64,000 nucleotides of DNA, taken from an uncultured Clostridium sp. (GTDB taxonomy: Bacteria > Bacillota > Clostridia > Lachnospirales > Lachnospiraceae). The stretch covers positions 4,884 through 68,883 of the forward strand of contig CALAAS010000041.1 in assembly GCA_937885015.1 (NCBI GenBank), in the 5' to 3' direction. This document shows, piece after piece, positions 51,786-62,141 of this stretch; the stretch's first letter is position 1, and the number at the start of each line of letters is the position of its first letter. The notes below the pieces were generated by a model. That model made no database searches, was not told the DNA's origin, and saw only the letters and a program-made list of their open reading frames with translations. The position numbers and the translations under genes were made by a program.

Positions 51786-53474
51786 TTACAACTGTTCGAT
51801 GCGTAAGTCAATCTCATCAAAGGCTTCTTCGATGGGTTTTCCTGCCGGAACCATGGGGAACACCTTATCATCGCTGCCAATCTGACAGTCAATTACCACC
51901 GGAATGTTGAGGCCAATGGCCTCCCTGAGAACCGGCTCTACCTCTTCCCGCTTCGTAATCCGGTAAGCTTTGGCTCCCATCCCCTCTGCCACCTTCACAA
52001 AATCAACCTGATCATACAGTTCTGTCTGAGAGTAACGTTTTCCGTAAAAGAGGGTCTGCCACTGACGTACCATTCCCAGCACATGGTTATTGAAAATGAT
52101 CTGAATAACTGGAATATTATACCGGGTTGCTGTGGCAATCTCATTCATATTCATACGGAAACAACCGTCGCCGCCGATATTGATTACCGTCTTATCGCGG
52201 CAGCCCATTTTCGCTCCAATAGCTGCGCCCAGACCATAACCCATAGTTCCCAGGCCGCCGGAGGTAAGCAGCTGTCTCGGCCTTTTATACTTATAATACT
52301 GAGCCGCCCACATCTGGTGCTGGCCCACATCCGTGCTGATGATGGCCTCTCCCCCGGTTACCTTATAGATGGTTTCCATGATGTAGGGTCCCGTCAGCAC
52401 ATCTTTGTTATAACGGAGCGGGTACATGTCCTTCATACGGTCAATATGGCTGATCCACTCATCATGGTTCATGGGATCCAGCCGTGCATTCAATTTCCGA
52501 AGGATGACCCGTACATCTCCGATGATGCTGGCATCCGTCATAATATTCTTATTGATTTCCGCCGCATCCACATCCATCTGCAGAATTTTGGCTTTGGAAG
52601 CAAACCGGGAGGCATCTCCCACTACCCGGTCACTGAACCGCGCCCCCACCACAATCAGGAGGTCGCACTCCGCCACGCCCAGATTGGAGGTCTTGGTTCC
52701 ATGCATGCCGATCATGCCGGTATAAAGCTCATCGGTCCCGTCGAAAGCCCCTTTTCCCATGAGGCTGTCCGTTACTGGGGCCTGAATCTTATGGGCAAAG
52801 GCAAGAAGCTCCTGGGCCGCATCGGAGGCTACAGCGCCTCCTCCCACAAAGATAAACGGCTTTTTGGAAGCCTTGATCATCTCAATGGCCCGCTCCATAT
52901 CCTCCTCCCGGATGGTATCGGACTGGCGCTCAATCTCCTGAGGTTTTTTGTATTCGTACTCACAGGATGCCGCCGTCACGTCCTTGGTAATATCCACAAG
53001 GACAGGCCCAGGCCGGCCGCTCTTGGCGATAACGAAGGCACGGCGAATCACATCCGCCAGTTTCGTTACATCTTTAACAATAAAATTATACTTGGTAATC
53101 GGCATCGTCACGCCGAGAATATCAATCTCCTGAAAACTATCCTTTCCCAGAAGGCTGGTGGTTACATTGCACGTAATAGCCACCACGGGAATGGAATCCA
53201 GATTTGCCGTGGCAATTCCCGTTACCAGGTTGGTTGCCCCGGGGCCGGAGGTTGCCAGGCAGACTCCTACCTTTCCGGTGGCCCTGGCATAGCCGTCTGC
53301 CGCATGGGACGCCCCCTGCTCATGGGAAGTCAGCACATGTGTGATCTCATCCTGATGCTTATAGAGCGCATCGTAGATATTTAAAATTGCACCGCCCGGA
53401 TACCCAAACACCGTATCCACGCCCTGTTCTTTCAGGCATTCGATGACAATCTCTGCTCCTGTCAATGTTTTCAT
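51786..53474 (-). CDS. ilvB: Acetolactate synthase large subunit
   Basis: A 562-residue thiamine-diphosphate enzyme of valine and isoleucine synthesis. The N-terminal domain holds the catalytic Glu in VLTSHEQGASHAADGYARATGKVG, a middle domain has FAD-type contacts, and the C-terminal ThDP motif is GGDGCFRMNMNEIATATRYNIPVIQIIFNNHVLGMVRQWQ. No small regulatory subunit (ilvN) is adjacent, so feedback control would need a gene elsewhere. It lies 30 bases downstream of ilvD. Confidence 0.95.
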   Translation of the reverse strand: MKTLTGAEIVIECLKEQGVDTVFGYPGGAILNIYDALYKHQDEITHVLTSHEQGASHAADGYARATGKVGVCLATSGPGATNLVTGIATANLDSIPVVAITCNVTTSLLGKDSFQEIDILGVTMPITKYNFIVKDVTKLADVIRRAFVIAKSGRPGPVLVDITKDVTAASCEYEYKKPQEIERQSDTIREEDMERAIEMIKASKKPFIFVGGGAVASDAAQELLAFAHKIQAPVTDSLMGKGAFDGTDELYTGMIGMHGTKTSNLGVAECDLLIVVGARFSDRVVGDASRFASKAKILQMDVDAAEINKNIMTDASIIGDVRVILRKLNARLDPMNHDEWISHIDRMKDMYPLRYNKDVLTGPYIMETIYKVTGGEAIISTDVGQHQMWAAQYYKYKRPRQLLTSGGLGTMGYGLGAAIGAKMGCRDKTVINIGGDGCFRMNMNEIATATRYNIPVIQIIFNNHVLGMVRQWQTLFYGKRYSQTELYDQVDFVKVAEGMGAKAYRITKREEVEPVLREAIGLNIPVVIDCQIGSDDKVFPMVPAGKPIEEAFDEIDLRIEQL

Positions 53475-53504
53475 CTGTTCTACCCTGCTTTCTATCGTGT
53501 CTGC

Positions 53505-55181
53505 TTATCCTTCCGACTCCGGTACTTCCAGAACGGCACCGCGGTTTCCGCTGGTTACCAGGGAGGCATATCTGGCCAGATAACCGGTGGTAATCTGCGG
53601 TTTTCTCGGTTTCCAGTTTTTCCGTCTTTCTGCCAGCTCCTCCTCTGAAACCAGAAGGTTCAGCGCATTGTGATTGATATCAATGGAAATCCGGTCTCCC
53701 TCCTGTACCAGAGCGATGGGGCCTCCCACAGCAGCCTCCGGTGAAACATGGCCGATGGATGCGCCGCGGGACGCACCGGAAAATCTTCCATCCGTAATCA
53801 GCGCCACACTGGATCCAAGTCCCATTCCCGCAATGGCAGAGGTAGGATTCAGCATCTCCCGCATACCCGGCCCGCCTTTGGGCCCCTCATAGCGAATCAC
53901 AACTACATCGCCGGCCACAATCCTGCCTCCTTTGATGGCAGCAATCGCATCCTCCTCACAGTCAAAGACACGGGCCGGACCTTCATGCTGCAGCATCTCC
54001 GGCGCCACTGCAGAGCGCTTTACCACAGCCGTATCCGGCGCCAGATTTCCCTTTAACACTGCGATGCCACCCGTCTGGCTGTAGGGATTATCGATGGGAC
54101 GGATTACTTCCGGATTCCTGTTTTCACAGGCTGCAATATTCTCACCCACGGTCTTTCCCGTAACGGTCATGCAGTCCAGATGAATCAGATCTTTTTTGGA
54201 CAACTCATTCATAACGGCATATACACCGCCCGCCTCATTGAGATCTTCCATATAAGTGGGACCTGCCGGAGCCAGATGGCAGAGATTCGGTGTTCTGGCA
54301 CTCATCTCGTTCACCAGTTCCATATTCAGATCCACGCCCGCCTCATGGGCAATCGCCGGCAGATGCAGCATGCTGTTGGTGGAACAGCCCAGCGCCATAT
54401 CCACTGTCAGCGCATTTAAAAAGGCTTTTTCCGTCATGATATCTCTGGGGCGGATATTTTTCTCGTACATCTCCATGACCTTCATGCCGGCATGCTTGGC
54501 CAGCTTGATCCGCTCGGAATATACCGCCGGAATCGTACCGTTGCCCTGGAGGCCCATGCCCAGCACCTCTGTCAGACAATTCATGCTGTTGGCTGTGTAC
54601 ATACCGGAGCAGGAACCGCAGGTAGGACATACTTTATTCTCAAATTCTTTTACATCCTCTTCCGTCATCGTTCCAGCCGCATAGGAACCCACTGCCTCAA
54701 ACATGCTGGAGAGACTTCTCTTCTTTCCCTTCACATGGCCTGCCAGCATGGGGCCTCCGCTGACGAACACGGTCGGAACATTAACCCGTGCCGCCGCCAT
54801 CAGAAGGCCCGGAACATTCTTATCGCAGTTTGGCACCATAACCAGAGCATCAAACTGGTGGGCCAGCGCCATGCACTCCGTGGAATCCGCGATCAGATCA
54901 CGGGTTACCAGGGAATACTTCATGCCAATATGGCCCATGGCAATTCCGTCGCAGACGGCAATGGCCGGAAATACCACCGGCGTACCTCCTGCCATAGCAA
55001 CTCCCAGCTTTACGGCCTCTACAATCTTATCCAGGTTCATATGACCCGGAACAATTTCGTTATAAGAGCTGACAATACCAACCATGGGTTTTCTCATCTC
55101 TTCCTCTGTCATACCAAGAGCATTGAACAAAGAACGGTGGGGCGCCTGCTGCATCCCCTGTCTTACTGCATCGCTTTTCAT
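53505..55181 (-). CDS. ilvD: Dihydroxy-acid dehydratase
   Basis: IlvD dehydrates dihydroxy acids to the oxo acids of valine and isoleucine, using an iron-sulfur cluster. Starting at the ATG at 55181 ([36 protein letters not shown] upstream) it has 558 residues; the frame extends 15 codons further without a site. Cluster cysteines appear in [12 protein letters not shown] and [18 protein letters not shown], and the C-terminus has [30 protein letters not shown]. It follows leuB by 107 bases. Confidence 0.96.
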   Translation of the reverse strand: MKSDAVRQGMQQAPHRSLFNALGMTEEEMRKPMVGIVSSYNEIVPGHMNLDKIVEAVKLGVAMAGGTPVVFPAIAVCDGIAMGHIGMKYSLVTRDLIADSTECMALAHQFDALVMVPNCDKNVPGLLMAAARVNVPTVFVSGGPMLAGHVKGKKRSLSSMFEAVGSYAAGTMTEEDVKEFENKVCPTCGSCSGMYTANSMNCLTEVLGMGLQGNGTIPAVYSERIKLAKHAGMKVMEMYEKNIRPRDIMTEKAFLNALTVDMALGCSTNSMLHLPAIAHEAGVDLNMELVNEMSARTPNLCHLAPAGPTYMEDLNEAGGVYAVMNELSKKDLIHLDCMTVTGKTVGENIAACENRNPEVIRPIDNPYSQTGGIAVLKGNLAPDTAVVKRSAVAPEMLQHEGPARVFDCEEDAIAAIKGGRIVAGDVVVIRYEGPKGGPGMREMLNPTSAIAGMGLGSSVALITDGRFSGASRGASIGHVSPEAAVGGPIALVQEGDRISIDINHNALNLLVSEEELAERRKNWKPRKPQITTGYLARYASLVTSGNRGAVLEVPESEG

Positions 55182-55288
55182 CTCTATCGTCTCCTTTTTT
55201 GTATCTGCTTCTGGTTTTCTTTTCATTCTATCGCATTTTCACGGTTTTTGCATCTGTTTTTTTGAAAGGTTTTATCGAAAAGCATTCT

Positions 55289-56374
55289 TTAGCAAAGACG
55301 TTTGTAGATCTCTTTTCCCATTTCCCGCGTCCCGATCTGGATACAGCCATCTGCCATAATGTCCGCCGTACGGTATCCGTCCGTCAGTACCTGCTGTACG
55401 GCCTTCTCAATGGCCTCTGCCTCCCGATCCAGATCAAAGGAATACCGAAGCATCATGGCAGCCGACAGAATCGTGGCAATGGGGTTTGCAATGTCTTTTC
55501 CGGCAATGTCCGGAGCCGAGCCATGGCTCGGCTCATAGAGGCCGAACTTTCCTTCGTTCAAACTGGCTGAAGACAGCATCCCAATGGATCCGGTGATCAT
55601 ACTGGCTTCATCGGACAGGATATCGCCAAACATATTTTCTGTCAAAATCACATCGAACTGGCCCGGATTCATTACCAGCTGCATGGCGCAGTTGTCCACC
55701 AGCATATGGCTTAAGGTTACCTCTGGATAATCCTTTGCCACATCCTCCACCACCTTTCTCCAGAGGCGGGAAGAATCCAGCACATTGGCCTTATCCACAC
55801 TGATTACACGTTTTCTCCGCTTCATCGCGATTTCGAATGCCTTTACCGCAATGCGGCGTATCTCATTTTCATTGTATGTCAGCGTATCCACCGCTGTCAT
55901 TACCCCGTCCACCGGCTCGGTGTGACGTTCTCCAAAATACAGGCCCCCAGTCAGCTCCCGCATGATAACCATGTCAAATCCATCTCCAATGATCTCCTTT
56001 TTCAGCGGGCAGGCATCGGCCAGTTCCCGGTAAAGATAGGCCGGGCGGATATTGGCAAAAAGTCCCAGTCCCTTCCGGATCGCCAAAAGTCCCGCCTCCG
56101 GCCTGAGATTCGGCGCCACGTCATACCAGCGGGAATTTCCCACATTCCCCCCCACAGCGCCCAACAATACGGAATCGCTGTTTCTGGCTGTCTCCAGGGC
56201 CTCTTCGGTCAGCGGCACGCCATGAACGTCAATGGAGCAGCCGCCCATTAAAATTTTCGTATATGTAAACTGGTGTCCGTAAACTTCTCCGATCCGATCC
56301 AGGACGCCGCAGGCCTCCCGGACAATCTCCGGTCCAATTCCATCTCCCGGAATCACGGTAATCTGATACTTCAT
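55289..56374 (-). CDS. leuB: 3-isopropylmalate dehydrogenase
   Basis: LeuB oxidizes 3-isopropylmalate in leucine synthesis with NAD. The 361 residues show the start [69 protein letters not shown] with the substrate arginines, [49 protein letters not shown], and [31 protein letters not shown]. It is the first gene of the branched-chain/serine block, but leuA, leuC and leuD are not in the window. Confidence 0.96.
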   Translation of the reverse strand: MKYQITVIPGDGIGPEIVREACGVLDRIGEVYGHQFTYTKILMGGCSIDVHGVPLTEEALETARNSDSVLLGAVGGNVGNSRWYDVAPNLRPEAGLLAIRKGLGLFANIRPAYLYRELADACPLKKEIIGDGFDMVIMRELTGGLYFGERHTEPVDGVMTAVDTLTYNENEIRRIAVKAFEIAMKRRKRVISVDKANVLDSSRLWRKVVEDVAKDYPEVTLSHMLVDNCAMQLVMNPGQFDVILTENMFGDILSDEASMITGSIGMLSSASLNEGKFGLYEPSHGSAPDIAGKDIANPIATILSAAMMLRYSFDLDREAEAIEKAVQQVLTDGYRTADIMADGCIQIGTREMGKEIYKRLC

Positions 56375-56424
56375 GTTCTGTTCCTCCTTGCATCTATTTT
56401 CTGAAACTTGATTTTCTTTTCATC

Positions 56425-56453
56425 ATCATATCGAATCCATCTGTATTTTTCAA
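56425..56453 (-). promoter_or_regulatory. Promoter of leuB-ilvD-ilvB
   Basis: TTGAAA (56448-56453) and TATGAT (56425-56430) with a 17-base spacer on the minus strand. I see no T-box or leader-peptide attenuator in the short leader. Confidence 0.65.
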
Positions 56454-56547
56454 CACCCGGCCGCCAAAATCCCGTTTCCCCTCTATAGTAATTGGGAATT
56501 GCCTCCATAACCCGGGGTTATTTTCCCAGTCGCACATAAGGTTTATT

Positions 56548-56592
56548 TAAAAAACAAACCGCCCTCCGAATCTCTCCGAAGGGCGGTTTCCC
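56548..56592 (-). terminator. Terminator after yajC
   Basis: AAACCGCCCTTCGGAGA pairs with TTCGGAGGGCGGTTT, followed by GTTTTTTAAA on the minus strand, 9 bases past the yajC stop. It separates the tgt-yajC unit from the leuB promoter. Confidence 0.85.
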
Positions 56593-56600
56593 ATCCACTT

Positions 56601-56873
56601 TTATACTTCCGGTTTTTCAACCTGAACAATTGCGTCTTTGCGCATCGGAATGCGGCAATTTTTATTGCTGCCAAACTCTACGATCACGGTGTCGTCGGTC
56701 ATATCGATGATCACGCCGTAGAACCCGCTGGATGTCAGAACACTGTCCCCAACCGCAACACTTGCCATCAGCTCCATATGTTTTTTCTTTTCCTTCTGCT
56801 GTGGCCGGATTGCAATAAAGTACATGATTCCAATGATGAAGACAATATAAAGAATCAATCCACCTGTGCCCAT
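56601..56873 (-). CDS. yajC: Preprotein translocase subunit YajC
   Basis: A 90-residue protein with one N-terminal membrane helix (GGLILYIVFIIGIMYFIAIRPQQKEKKKHMELMASVAVGDSVLTSSGFYGVIIDMTDD), then a small beta domain (TVIVEFGSNKNCRIPMRKDAIVQVEKPE). YajC associates with SecDF at the translocon. The ATG at 56873 has AAAGGAGG upstream, whereas the open frame continues 40 codons further into the tgt gene. It is the last gene of the sec/tgt block. Confidence 0.92.
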   Translation of the reverse strand: MGTGGLILYIVFIIGIMYFIAIRPQQKEKKKHMELMASVAVGDSVLTSSGFYGVIIDMTDDTVIVEFGSNKNCRIPMRKDAIVQVEKPEV

Positions 56874-56943
56874 TTGTCGTTTTTCCTCCTTTAGTCCGAT
56901 TCCGCCGCCTCGCCGCGTAATCTTTTTAGTAAGTTCTCCCGGA

Positions 56944-58077
56944 TCATTCCCCGGCTGCCATGGAGGCAAGCTTCTTTGCCTTGTACTCCCCATAACAGTG
57001 ATGTTCGATTGCGTCGCGAATCTCTTCCATCATTTTATTATAAAAATACAAATTATGCAAGACGCATAATCGCATCCCCAGCATTTCTTTCGCCTTAAAC
57101 AGATGGCGAATGTAGGCCCTCGAGTAAGAACGGCAGGCCGGACAGCCGCATCCTTCCTCAATGGGGCGCGGATCCAGTTCATATTTTGCGTTCAGCAGAT
57201 TCAGCTTTCCGTGGTTCGTATACACATGGCTGTGACGTCCATTCCGGGACGGATAGACGCAGTCAAAGAAATCCACGCCCCGATCCACAGCCTCCAGAAT
57301 ATTGGCCGGCGTCCCCACTCCCATCAGGTATGTGGGTTTCTGCTCCGGCAGTTCCGGAACCACTGCATCAAGAATCCGGTACATGTCCTCATGACTTTCC
57401 CCCACTGCCAGGCCGCCTACGGCGTAACCGTCCAGATCAAGCTCCCGGATGGTCTGCGCATGGCGGATCCGGATATCTTCATAGACAGCCCCCTGGTTAA
57501 TTCCAAACAGGAGCTGTTCCCGGTTTACCGTATCCGAAAGTCCATTGAGCCGCTTCATCTCTTCCTTACAGCGGATAAGCCAGCGCGTTGTCCGATCCAC
57601 CGAACGCTCCACGTAATCACGCTCAGCCAGACTGGGAGGACACTCATCAAAGGCCATGGCAATCGTAGATCCCAGGTTGGACTGAATCTGCATGCTCTCT
57701 TCCGGGCCCATGAAAATCTTACGGCCGTCAATGTGAGAACTGAAATACACGCCCTCTTCTTTGATCTTTCGCAGTCCGGCCAGAGAAAATACCTGAAATC
57801 CGCCGGAATCCGTCAAAATCGGCCTGTCCCAGTTCATAAACTTATGGAGACCGCCAAATTTTTTAATCAGTGCATCCCCGGTTCGAACATGGAGGTGATA
57901 GGTATTGGAAAGCTCCACCTGCGTTCCGATGGTGCGCAGGTCATCGGTGGACACGGCTCCTTTAATGGCTGCCACTGTGCCCACGTTCATGAAAACCGGC
58001 GTCTGAATCGTACCGTGCACCGTCTTCATTTCGGCCCGCTTCGCGCGCCCGTCCTTACATAGAATTCTGTATTCCAT
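56944..58077 (-). CDS. tgt: Queuine tRNA-ribosyltransferase
   Basis: Tgt exchanges guanine-34 for preQ1 in tRNAs with GUN anticodons. Of its 377 residues, the key ones are the catalytic Asp in LTDSGGFQVFSLAGLRKIKEEG, the nucleophile Asp in GVDFFDCVYPSRNGRHSHV, the specificity patch YAVGGLAVGESHEDMY, and the zinc ligands in CGCPACRSYSRAYIRHLF with a later His (CVLHNLYF). It fits the queuosine pathway with queA elsewhere in the window. It lies between secDF and yajC, 82 bases after secDF. Confidence 0.96.
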   Translation of the reverse strand: MEYRILCKDGRAKRAEMKTVHGTIQTPVFMNVGTVAAIKGAVSTDDLRTIGTQVELSNTYHLHVRTGDALIKKFGGLHKFMNWDRPILTDSGGFQVFSLAGLRKIKEEGVYFSSHIDGRKIFMGPEESMQIQSNLGSTIAMAFDECPPSLAERDYVERSVDRTTRWLIRCKEEMKRLNGLSDTVNREQLLFGINQGAVYEDIRIRHAQTIRELDLDGYAVGGLAVGESHEDMYRILDAVVPELPEQKPTYLMGVGTPANILEAVDRGVDFFDCVYPSRNGRHSHVYTNHGKLNLLNAKYELDPRPIEEGCGCPACRSYSRAYIRHLFKAKEMLGMRLCVLHNLYFYNKMMEEIRDAIEHHCYGEYKAKKLASMAAGE

Positions 58078-58159
58078 CTCTGCACTTCTTTCTTACTCTG
58101 CTGTTTTGACAGTCATTCCTCATGGCCGCCCGATTTGCCTGCTTCCTTTAGATATCTTT

Positions 58160-60283
58160 TTACTCTTCCTTTTTTGCTTCTCTTCGTTTGTTCAGTTCGT
58201 ACCAAATGGAGCCTGCCAGGCAGACAGAGGAGTACGTTCCGCAAACCAGACCTACCATCAGCGGCAGTGCGAATTCACGGATCGACGAAACACCCATCAG
58301 ATACAGAACAAATACCATCACAAACGTTGTAAGAGACGTGTTAATGCTTCGCGTTACCGTCTGCGTTACGCTGACATTCACCACTTCCTCAATGGGAGCT
58401 TTATACATCGCCTTCCTATTTTCCCGGAGACGGTCAAAAATAACGATCGTCGCGTTGATGGAGTATCCCACAATCGTCAGCATACATGCGATAAAAGTAG
58501 AGCCCACCGACCAGCGAAGAGCCGCATAGAAGGCCAGAACCACCAATACATCGTGAACCAGTGCCAGAACCGCACCGCCGGCAAAGCTGATATTACTGAA
58601 CCGGAGCCAGATATAAAGCAGCATACAGATTGTCGCAATGATAACCGCCACCATGGCATCCTGCTTCATCTCCTGACTGATCGCGCCGGAAATACTGTCC
58701 GCAATGATCTTTTCCTGATCAACTCCGAATTTATCAGCCAGCGCCTGCCCCATTGCCTCACGCTCTTCCACATTCAGAGTTCTCGTCTTAATAATCACTT
58801 CATTGGTACCGGCTACCTTCTGAGTCTGAGTTCCGGCCTCGCCAGTAATCTCCTCCACAACTGGAACAACCTCTGCTGAGATTCGATCCAGCGACATGTC
58901 TTCATTGAAAGTTACATTGGTGGAAGTACCTCCTTTAAACTCCATACTGTAATTCAGGATGGAACCGGTGGAGGACTGGTTAATTCCCATGAACACAAAA
59001 CCGCCCACTATCACTGCCAGAGAAGCCGCAAAACAGATTTTTCTGTATTTCAGGAACGGGATTGCCTTCTTGTCCTTGCGGCAGCCATAGAATTTTGCAT
59101 CCTGAAAACCCATCTCAAAAAGGCAGTTTAACGCAAACTTTGTGATAAAGAGCGCCGTAACCATAGAAAGAACGATACCAATGGCCAGGGTAGACGCAAA
59201 TCCCTTAACTGTACCGGAACCTCTCCAGAACAGCACTGCCGCTGCAATCAGAGTCGTCACATTTCCGTCAATAATGGCAGATAATGCCTTGGAAAAGCCG
59301 GTCTTAATGGCAGATTTTACCGTTTTACCATGGCCGATCTCCTCCTTAATGCGGGTAAAGATAATAACGTTGGCATCCACTGCCATACCAATGGACAGGA
59401 TAATACCAGCCACCCCCGGAAGAGTCAGGGTAACCTCAAAGGCCACCAAAAGAATCAGAATAAGTCCCACATACAGGCAGAGAGCCAGAACGGCTGCCAG
59501 GCCTGGAATCAGGTAAACGGCAATCATAAATACCGCCACAATGGCAAACCCGATTACGCCGGCCTTCAGGCTGGTGGAGATCGCCTCCTGGCCCAGCTTA
59601 GCGCCAACCACATTGGAACGCAACTCCTCCAACTCCAGGGAAAGAGATCCAATCCGGATCGTGGACGCCAGGTTATTAGCCTCTTCATAATCAGCCATTC
59701 CGTCAATCCGGCACTGACCTCCTGTGATCGGTTCCCGAACCGTCGGCGCGGAGATAATCTGATTGTCGTAAATAATATAGATCGGCTGCCCCACACCGGC
59801 TGTAGTGGCATCCGCAAACGCTTTGGTTCCTTCTTCATTAAACGTCAAAGAAACCACATATTCCTTCACTCCTGTGGAATCATCCATGCCCGCCTTAGCA
59901 CTGGCAATCTGTTTTCCGTCCAGAATCTGATTTCCCTGAGAATCCACAAAAATCAGGGATCCCGGTTTTCCAAGCTCCTGTAAAATAGCATTGGCATCAG
60001 AAACACCCGGGATATCCACGTTGATACGGTTATTTCCCTCCTGGTAAACCTCTGCCTCTGTGCTGTAATTCTGCACACGCTGCTGCAGCTTGTAAATCGT
60101 GTCTGCCATATCTTCAGCAGATGGATTCTCTACCTTGGCCTGATAGGTAATGCTGACACCTCCGGCCAGATCCAGGCCCAGCTTGATCTGGTTCATCGTC
60201 GTGTAACCAAAATATCCAAACACACCGATGGCCACCAGAAGAAGCAGCATGCCAAGAATACTTCTTCCTTTACTGTTTTTCAT
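58160..60283 (-). CDS. secDF: Protein translocase SecDF, fused
   Basis: A 707-residue fusion of SecD and SecF, which use the proton gradient to pull secreted proteins through SecYEG. The SecD half opens with a membrane helix (SILGMLLLLVAIGVFGYFGYTT) and has IKLGLDLAGGVSITYQAK, the large extracellular domain, and GVAGIILSIGMAVDANVIIFTRIKEEI. The SecF half starts near residue 420 with LNYSMEFKGGTSTNVTF and has YSINATIVIFDRLRENR. Each half has six helices. The ATG at 60283 follows AAAGGAG. The longer frame (60316) overlaps scfB. The start lies 13 bases after scfB. Confidence 0.96.
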   Translation of the reverse strand: MKNSKGRSILGMLLLLVAIGVFGYFGYTTMNQIKLGLDLAGGVSITYQAKVENPSAEDMADTIYKLQQRVQNYSTEAEVYQEGNNRINVDIPGVSDANAILQELGKPGSLIFVDSQGNQILDGKQIASAKAGMDDSTGVKEYVVSLTFNEEGTKAFADATTAGVGQPIYIIYDNQIISAPTVREPITGGQCRIDGMADYEEANNLASTIRIGSLSLELEELRSNVVGAKLGQEAISTSLKAGVIGFAIVAVFMIAVYLIPGLAAVLALCLYVGLILILLVAFEVTLTLPGVAGIILSIGMAVDANVIIFTRIKEEIGHGKTVKSAIKTGFSKALSAIIDGNVTTLIAAAVLFWRGSGTVKGFASTLAIGIVLSMVTALFITKFALNCLFEMGFQDAKFYGCRKDKKAIPFLKYRKICFAASLAVIVGGFVFMGINQSSTGSILNYSMEFKGGTSTNVTFNEDMSLDRISAEVVPVVEEITGEAGTQTQKVAGTNEVIIKTRTLNVEEREAMGQALADKFGVDQEKIIADSISGAISQEMKQDAMVAVIIATICMLLYIWLRFSNISFAGGAVLALVHDVLVVLAFYAALRWSVGSTFIACMLTIVGYSINATIVIFDRLRENRKAMYKAPIEEVVNVSVTQTVTRSINTSLTTFVMVFVLYLMGVSSIREFALPLMVGLVCGTYSSVCLAGSIWYELNKRREAKKEE

Positions 60284-60296
60284 CTTTTTTCTCCTT

Positions 60297-61712
60297 TTAT
60301 TCCGCCGGCGATTCATCCGTTCCGTCTGCCAGGGCAGCCCGGATCATGATCGCACACTCGATGCGCTTTTTCTGCATCTCACAGCCGATGTCATAAGCAT
60401 CCGTAATAGAACCGTGGAAATTGTAGGAATTAGCTGCGCAGCCACCGCTGCAGTAAAATCTGGCAAAACAGTCGCGGCACTTTTCCTTCGCGTATACGTT
60501 GCAGAGCTTAAATTCATCGCGCACTGCCGTATTCGTCACACCATCCTCCACGTTGCCCAGAAGAAATGCCTCATTTCCCACAAATTGATGACAGGGGTAG
60601 AGATCCCCCCAGGGCGTTACCGCCAAATATTCCGTCCCCGATCCGCAGCCGGACAAACGCTTGGCCACACAGGGCCCCTGATTCAGATCCAACATGAAAT
60701 GGAAGAAAGTAAAACCTCTTCCCTCTCTGTGGCGGCGAACATACTCCGCAGCCAGCTTGTCGTACTCCTCCAGAATAACCGGAAGATCCTCTTCCCGGAT
60801 GGCATAGGGTTCTTCCGGCGGCGCCACCACCGGCTCCACTGACATCTTTTTAAACCCAAGATCTGCAAAGTGCAGCACATCCTGTGCAAAATCCAGATTG
60901 TTGTGAGTAAAGGTTCCGCGGACAAAATAATCCTTCTCCCCACGTTCTTTTGCAAATTTCTGAAATTTCGGAACAATCAGGTCATAACTTCCCTTTCCAT
61001 TGCGGAAAGGACGCATCCTGTCATTGACCTCCTGGCGGCCGTCGAGACTGAGCACCACGTTGCTCATCTCCCGGTTACAGAATTCCATAATCTCATCGTT
61101 TAGCAGAACGCCGTTTGTCGTCAACGTAAAGCGGAATTTCTTATTATGCGGCTCTTCCAGAGACCGTCCATACTCCACCAGCTCCTTTACAACCTCCCAG
61201 TTCATCAGGGGCTCTCCACCAAAGAAATCCACCTCCAGATTGCGTCTGAAACCGGAATTGGCAACCAGAAAATCCAGGGCCTTCTTTCCCACCTCAAAAC
61301 TCATAAGCGCCCGGCGGCCATGGTACTCTCCCTCTTCCGCAAAGCAGTAGCGGCAGGCCAGGTTGCAATCATGGGCAATATGCAGGCAAAGCGCCTTTAC
61401 GACAGTCTGACGTTTTTTGAAATCCATCACATAATCCCGGTATACGTCCGCCGTAAAAAGCTCCTCCCGGTCGATCAGCTCCTGGATATCCTCAAATGCC
61501 TCTCTCAGCTCTTCTTCTCCGTATTTCTCTCCCAGAGCAGCCGCCGTCTCTTCCTTCCGTTTTTCCCCCAAAGGCTCTGGTTTCTTCAGTTCCGGCATCC
61601 GTCTGGACAGAAAAGAAATTACATCGTAAAGAAGCGGATCCACCGAATGAACGGAGCCGCTGTTGACATCCAATACGATGTAATAACCATTGTTTATATA
61701 TTGATGAATCAC
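60297..61712 (-). CDS. scfB: SCIFF peptide radical SAM maturase
   Basis: A 471-residue radical SAM enzyme that forms thioether (sactionine-type) links in the SCIFF peptide. It has an N-terminal RiPP-recognition-like region (about residues 1-90: YINNGYYIVLDVNSGSVHSVDPLLYDVI), then the radical SAM cluster motif in LHIAHDCNLACRYCFAEEG (C-x3-C-x2-C), then GGEPLMNWEVV and a SPASM domain with cysteine-rich stretches in CGSGTEYLAVTPWGDLYPCHQFVG and CNVYAKEKCRDCFARFYCSGGCAANSYNFHG for two more clusters. Its substrate gene lies 126 bases upstream. Confidence 0.95.
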   Translation of the reverse strand: MIHQYINNGYYIVLDVNSGSVHSVDPLLYDVISFLSRRMPELKKPEPLGEKRKEETAAALGEKYGEEELREAFEDIQELIDREELFTADVYRDYVMDFKKRQTVVKALCLHIAHDCNLACRYCFAEEGEYHGRRALMSFEVGKKALDFLVANSGFRRNLEVDFFGGEPLMNWEVVKELVEYGRSLEEPHNKKFRFTLTTNGVLLNDEIMEFCNREMSNVVLSLDGRQEVNDRMRPFRNGKGSYDLIVPKFQKFAKERGEKDYFVRGTFTHNNLDFAQDVLHFADLGFKKMSVEPVVAPPEEPYAIREEDLPVILEEYDKLAAEYVRRHREGRGFTFFHFMLDLNQGPCVAKRLSGCGSGTEYLAVTPWGDLYPCHQFVGNEAFLLGNVEDGVTNTAVRDEFKLCNVYAKEKCRDCFARFYCSGGCAANSYNFHGSITDAYDIGCEMQKKRIECAIMIRAALADGTDESPAE

Positions 61713-61838
61713 TCTGTTTTCTCCTTTTTTACAGACATACGTAGGCAGACACCATCGTCTTCCCGCGCACCTTCCGGCCGCCGCGGGGGTTCGATCTTGT
61801 CTGCCTTCCGTGTCAAATCTCTCAAATTTTCAGATCAA

Positions 61839-61985
61839 CTAGCGATTCTGATTCTCGCAGCTCTGATTTCCTACTGTACAGGATGTCTTGCATGCAGACT
61901 GACAGGATGTCTGGCATTCGCCGCAGCCACCCTTCTTCATGCTGTTCTTCAGTGTGCTGGAGCTTAACGTCTTTACATGTTTCAT
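61839..61985 (-). CDS. scfA: SCIFF precursor peptide
   Basis: A 48-residue ribosomal peptide: a leader KHVKTLSSSTLKNSMKKGG and a core with six cysteines (residues 21, 24, 28, 32, 36 and 43) in CGECQTSCQSACKTSCTVGNQSC, exactly the six-Cys-in-forty-five-residue pattern of SCIFF peptides, which are near-universal in Clostridia. The start ATG follows AAGGAGG. The maturase gene follows it on the same strand. The native function of the mature peptide is unknown. Confidence 0.95.
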   Translation of the reverse strand: MKHVKTLSSSTLKNSMKKGGCGECQTSCQSACKTSCTVGNQSCENQNR

Positions 61986-62032
61986 CTCTATATCCTCCTT
62001 CTTTCTTATTTCAAATGAATAAATTCTTACAG

Positions 62033-62061
62033 ATTATATCACATGTTCCGGCCTTGTGCAA
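62033..62061 (-). promoter_or_regulatory. Promoter of scfA
   Basis: TTGCAC (62056-62061) and TATAAT (62033-62038) with a 17-base spacer on the minus strand, 48 bases before scfA. Confidence 0.75.
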
Positions 62062-62141
62062 GCAGATATAGATGTCCGAATATTACCGCCCATCCGGGCA
62101 TATATATGAAGAGAAATGTGATACTACAGGGAGTTTTATCC

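Noticed and set aside
52083..53384. A 433-codon open frame opposite ilvB
   Set aside because: Antisense to all conserved ilvB motifs, no recognisable family and no start site.
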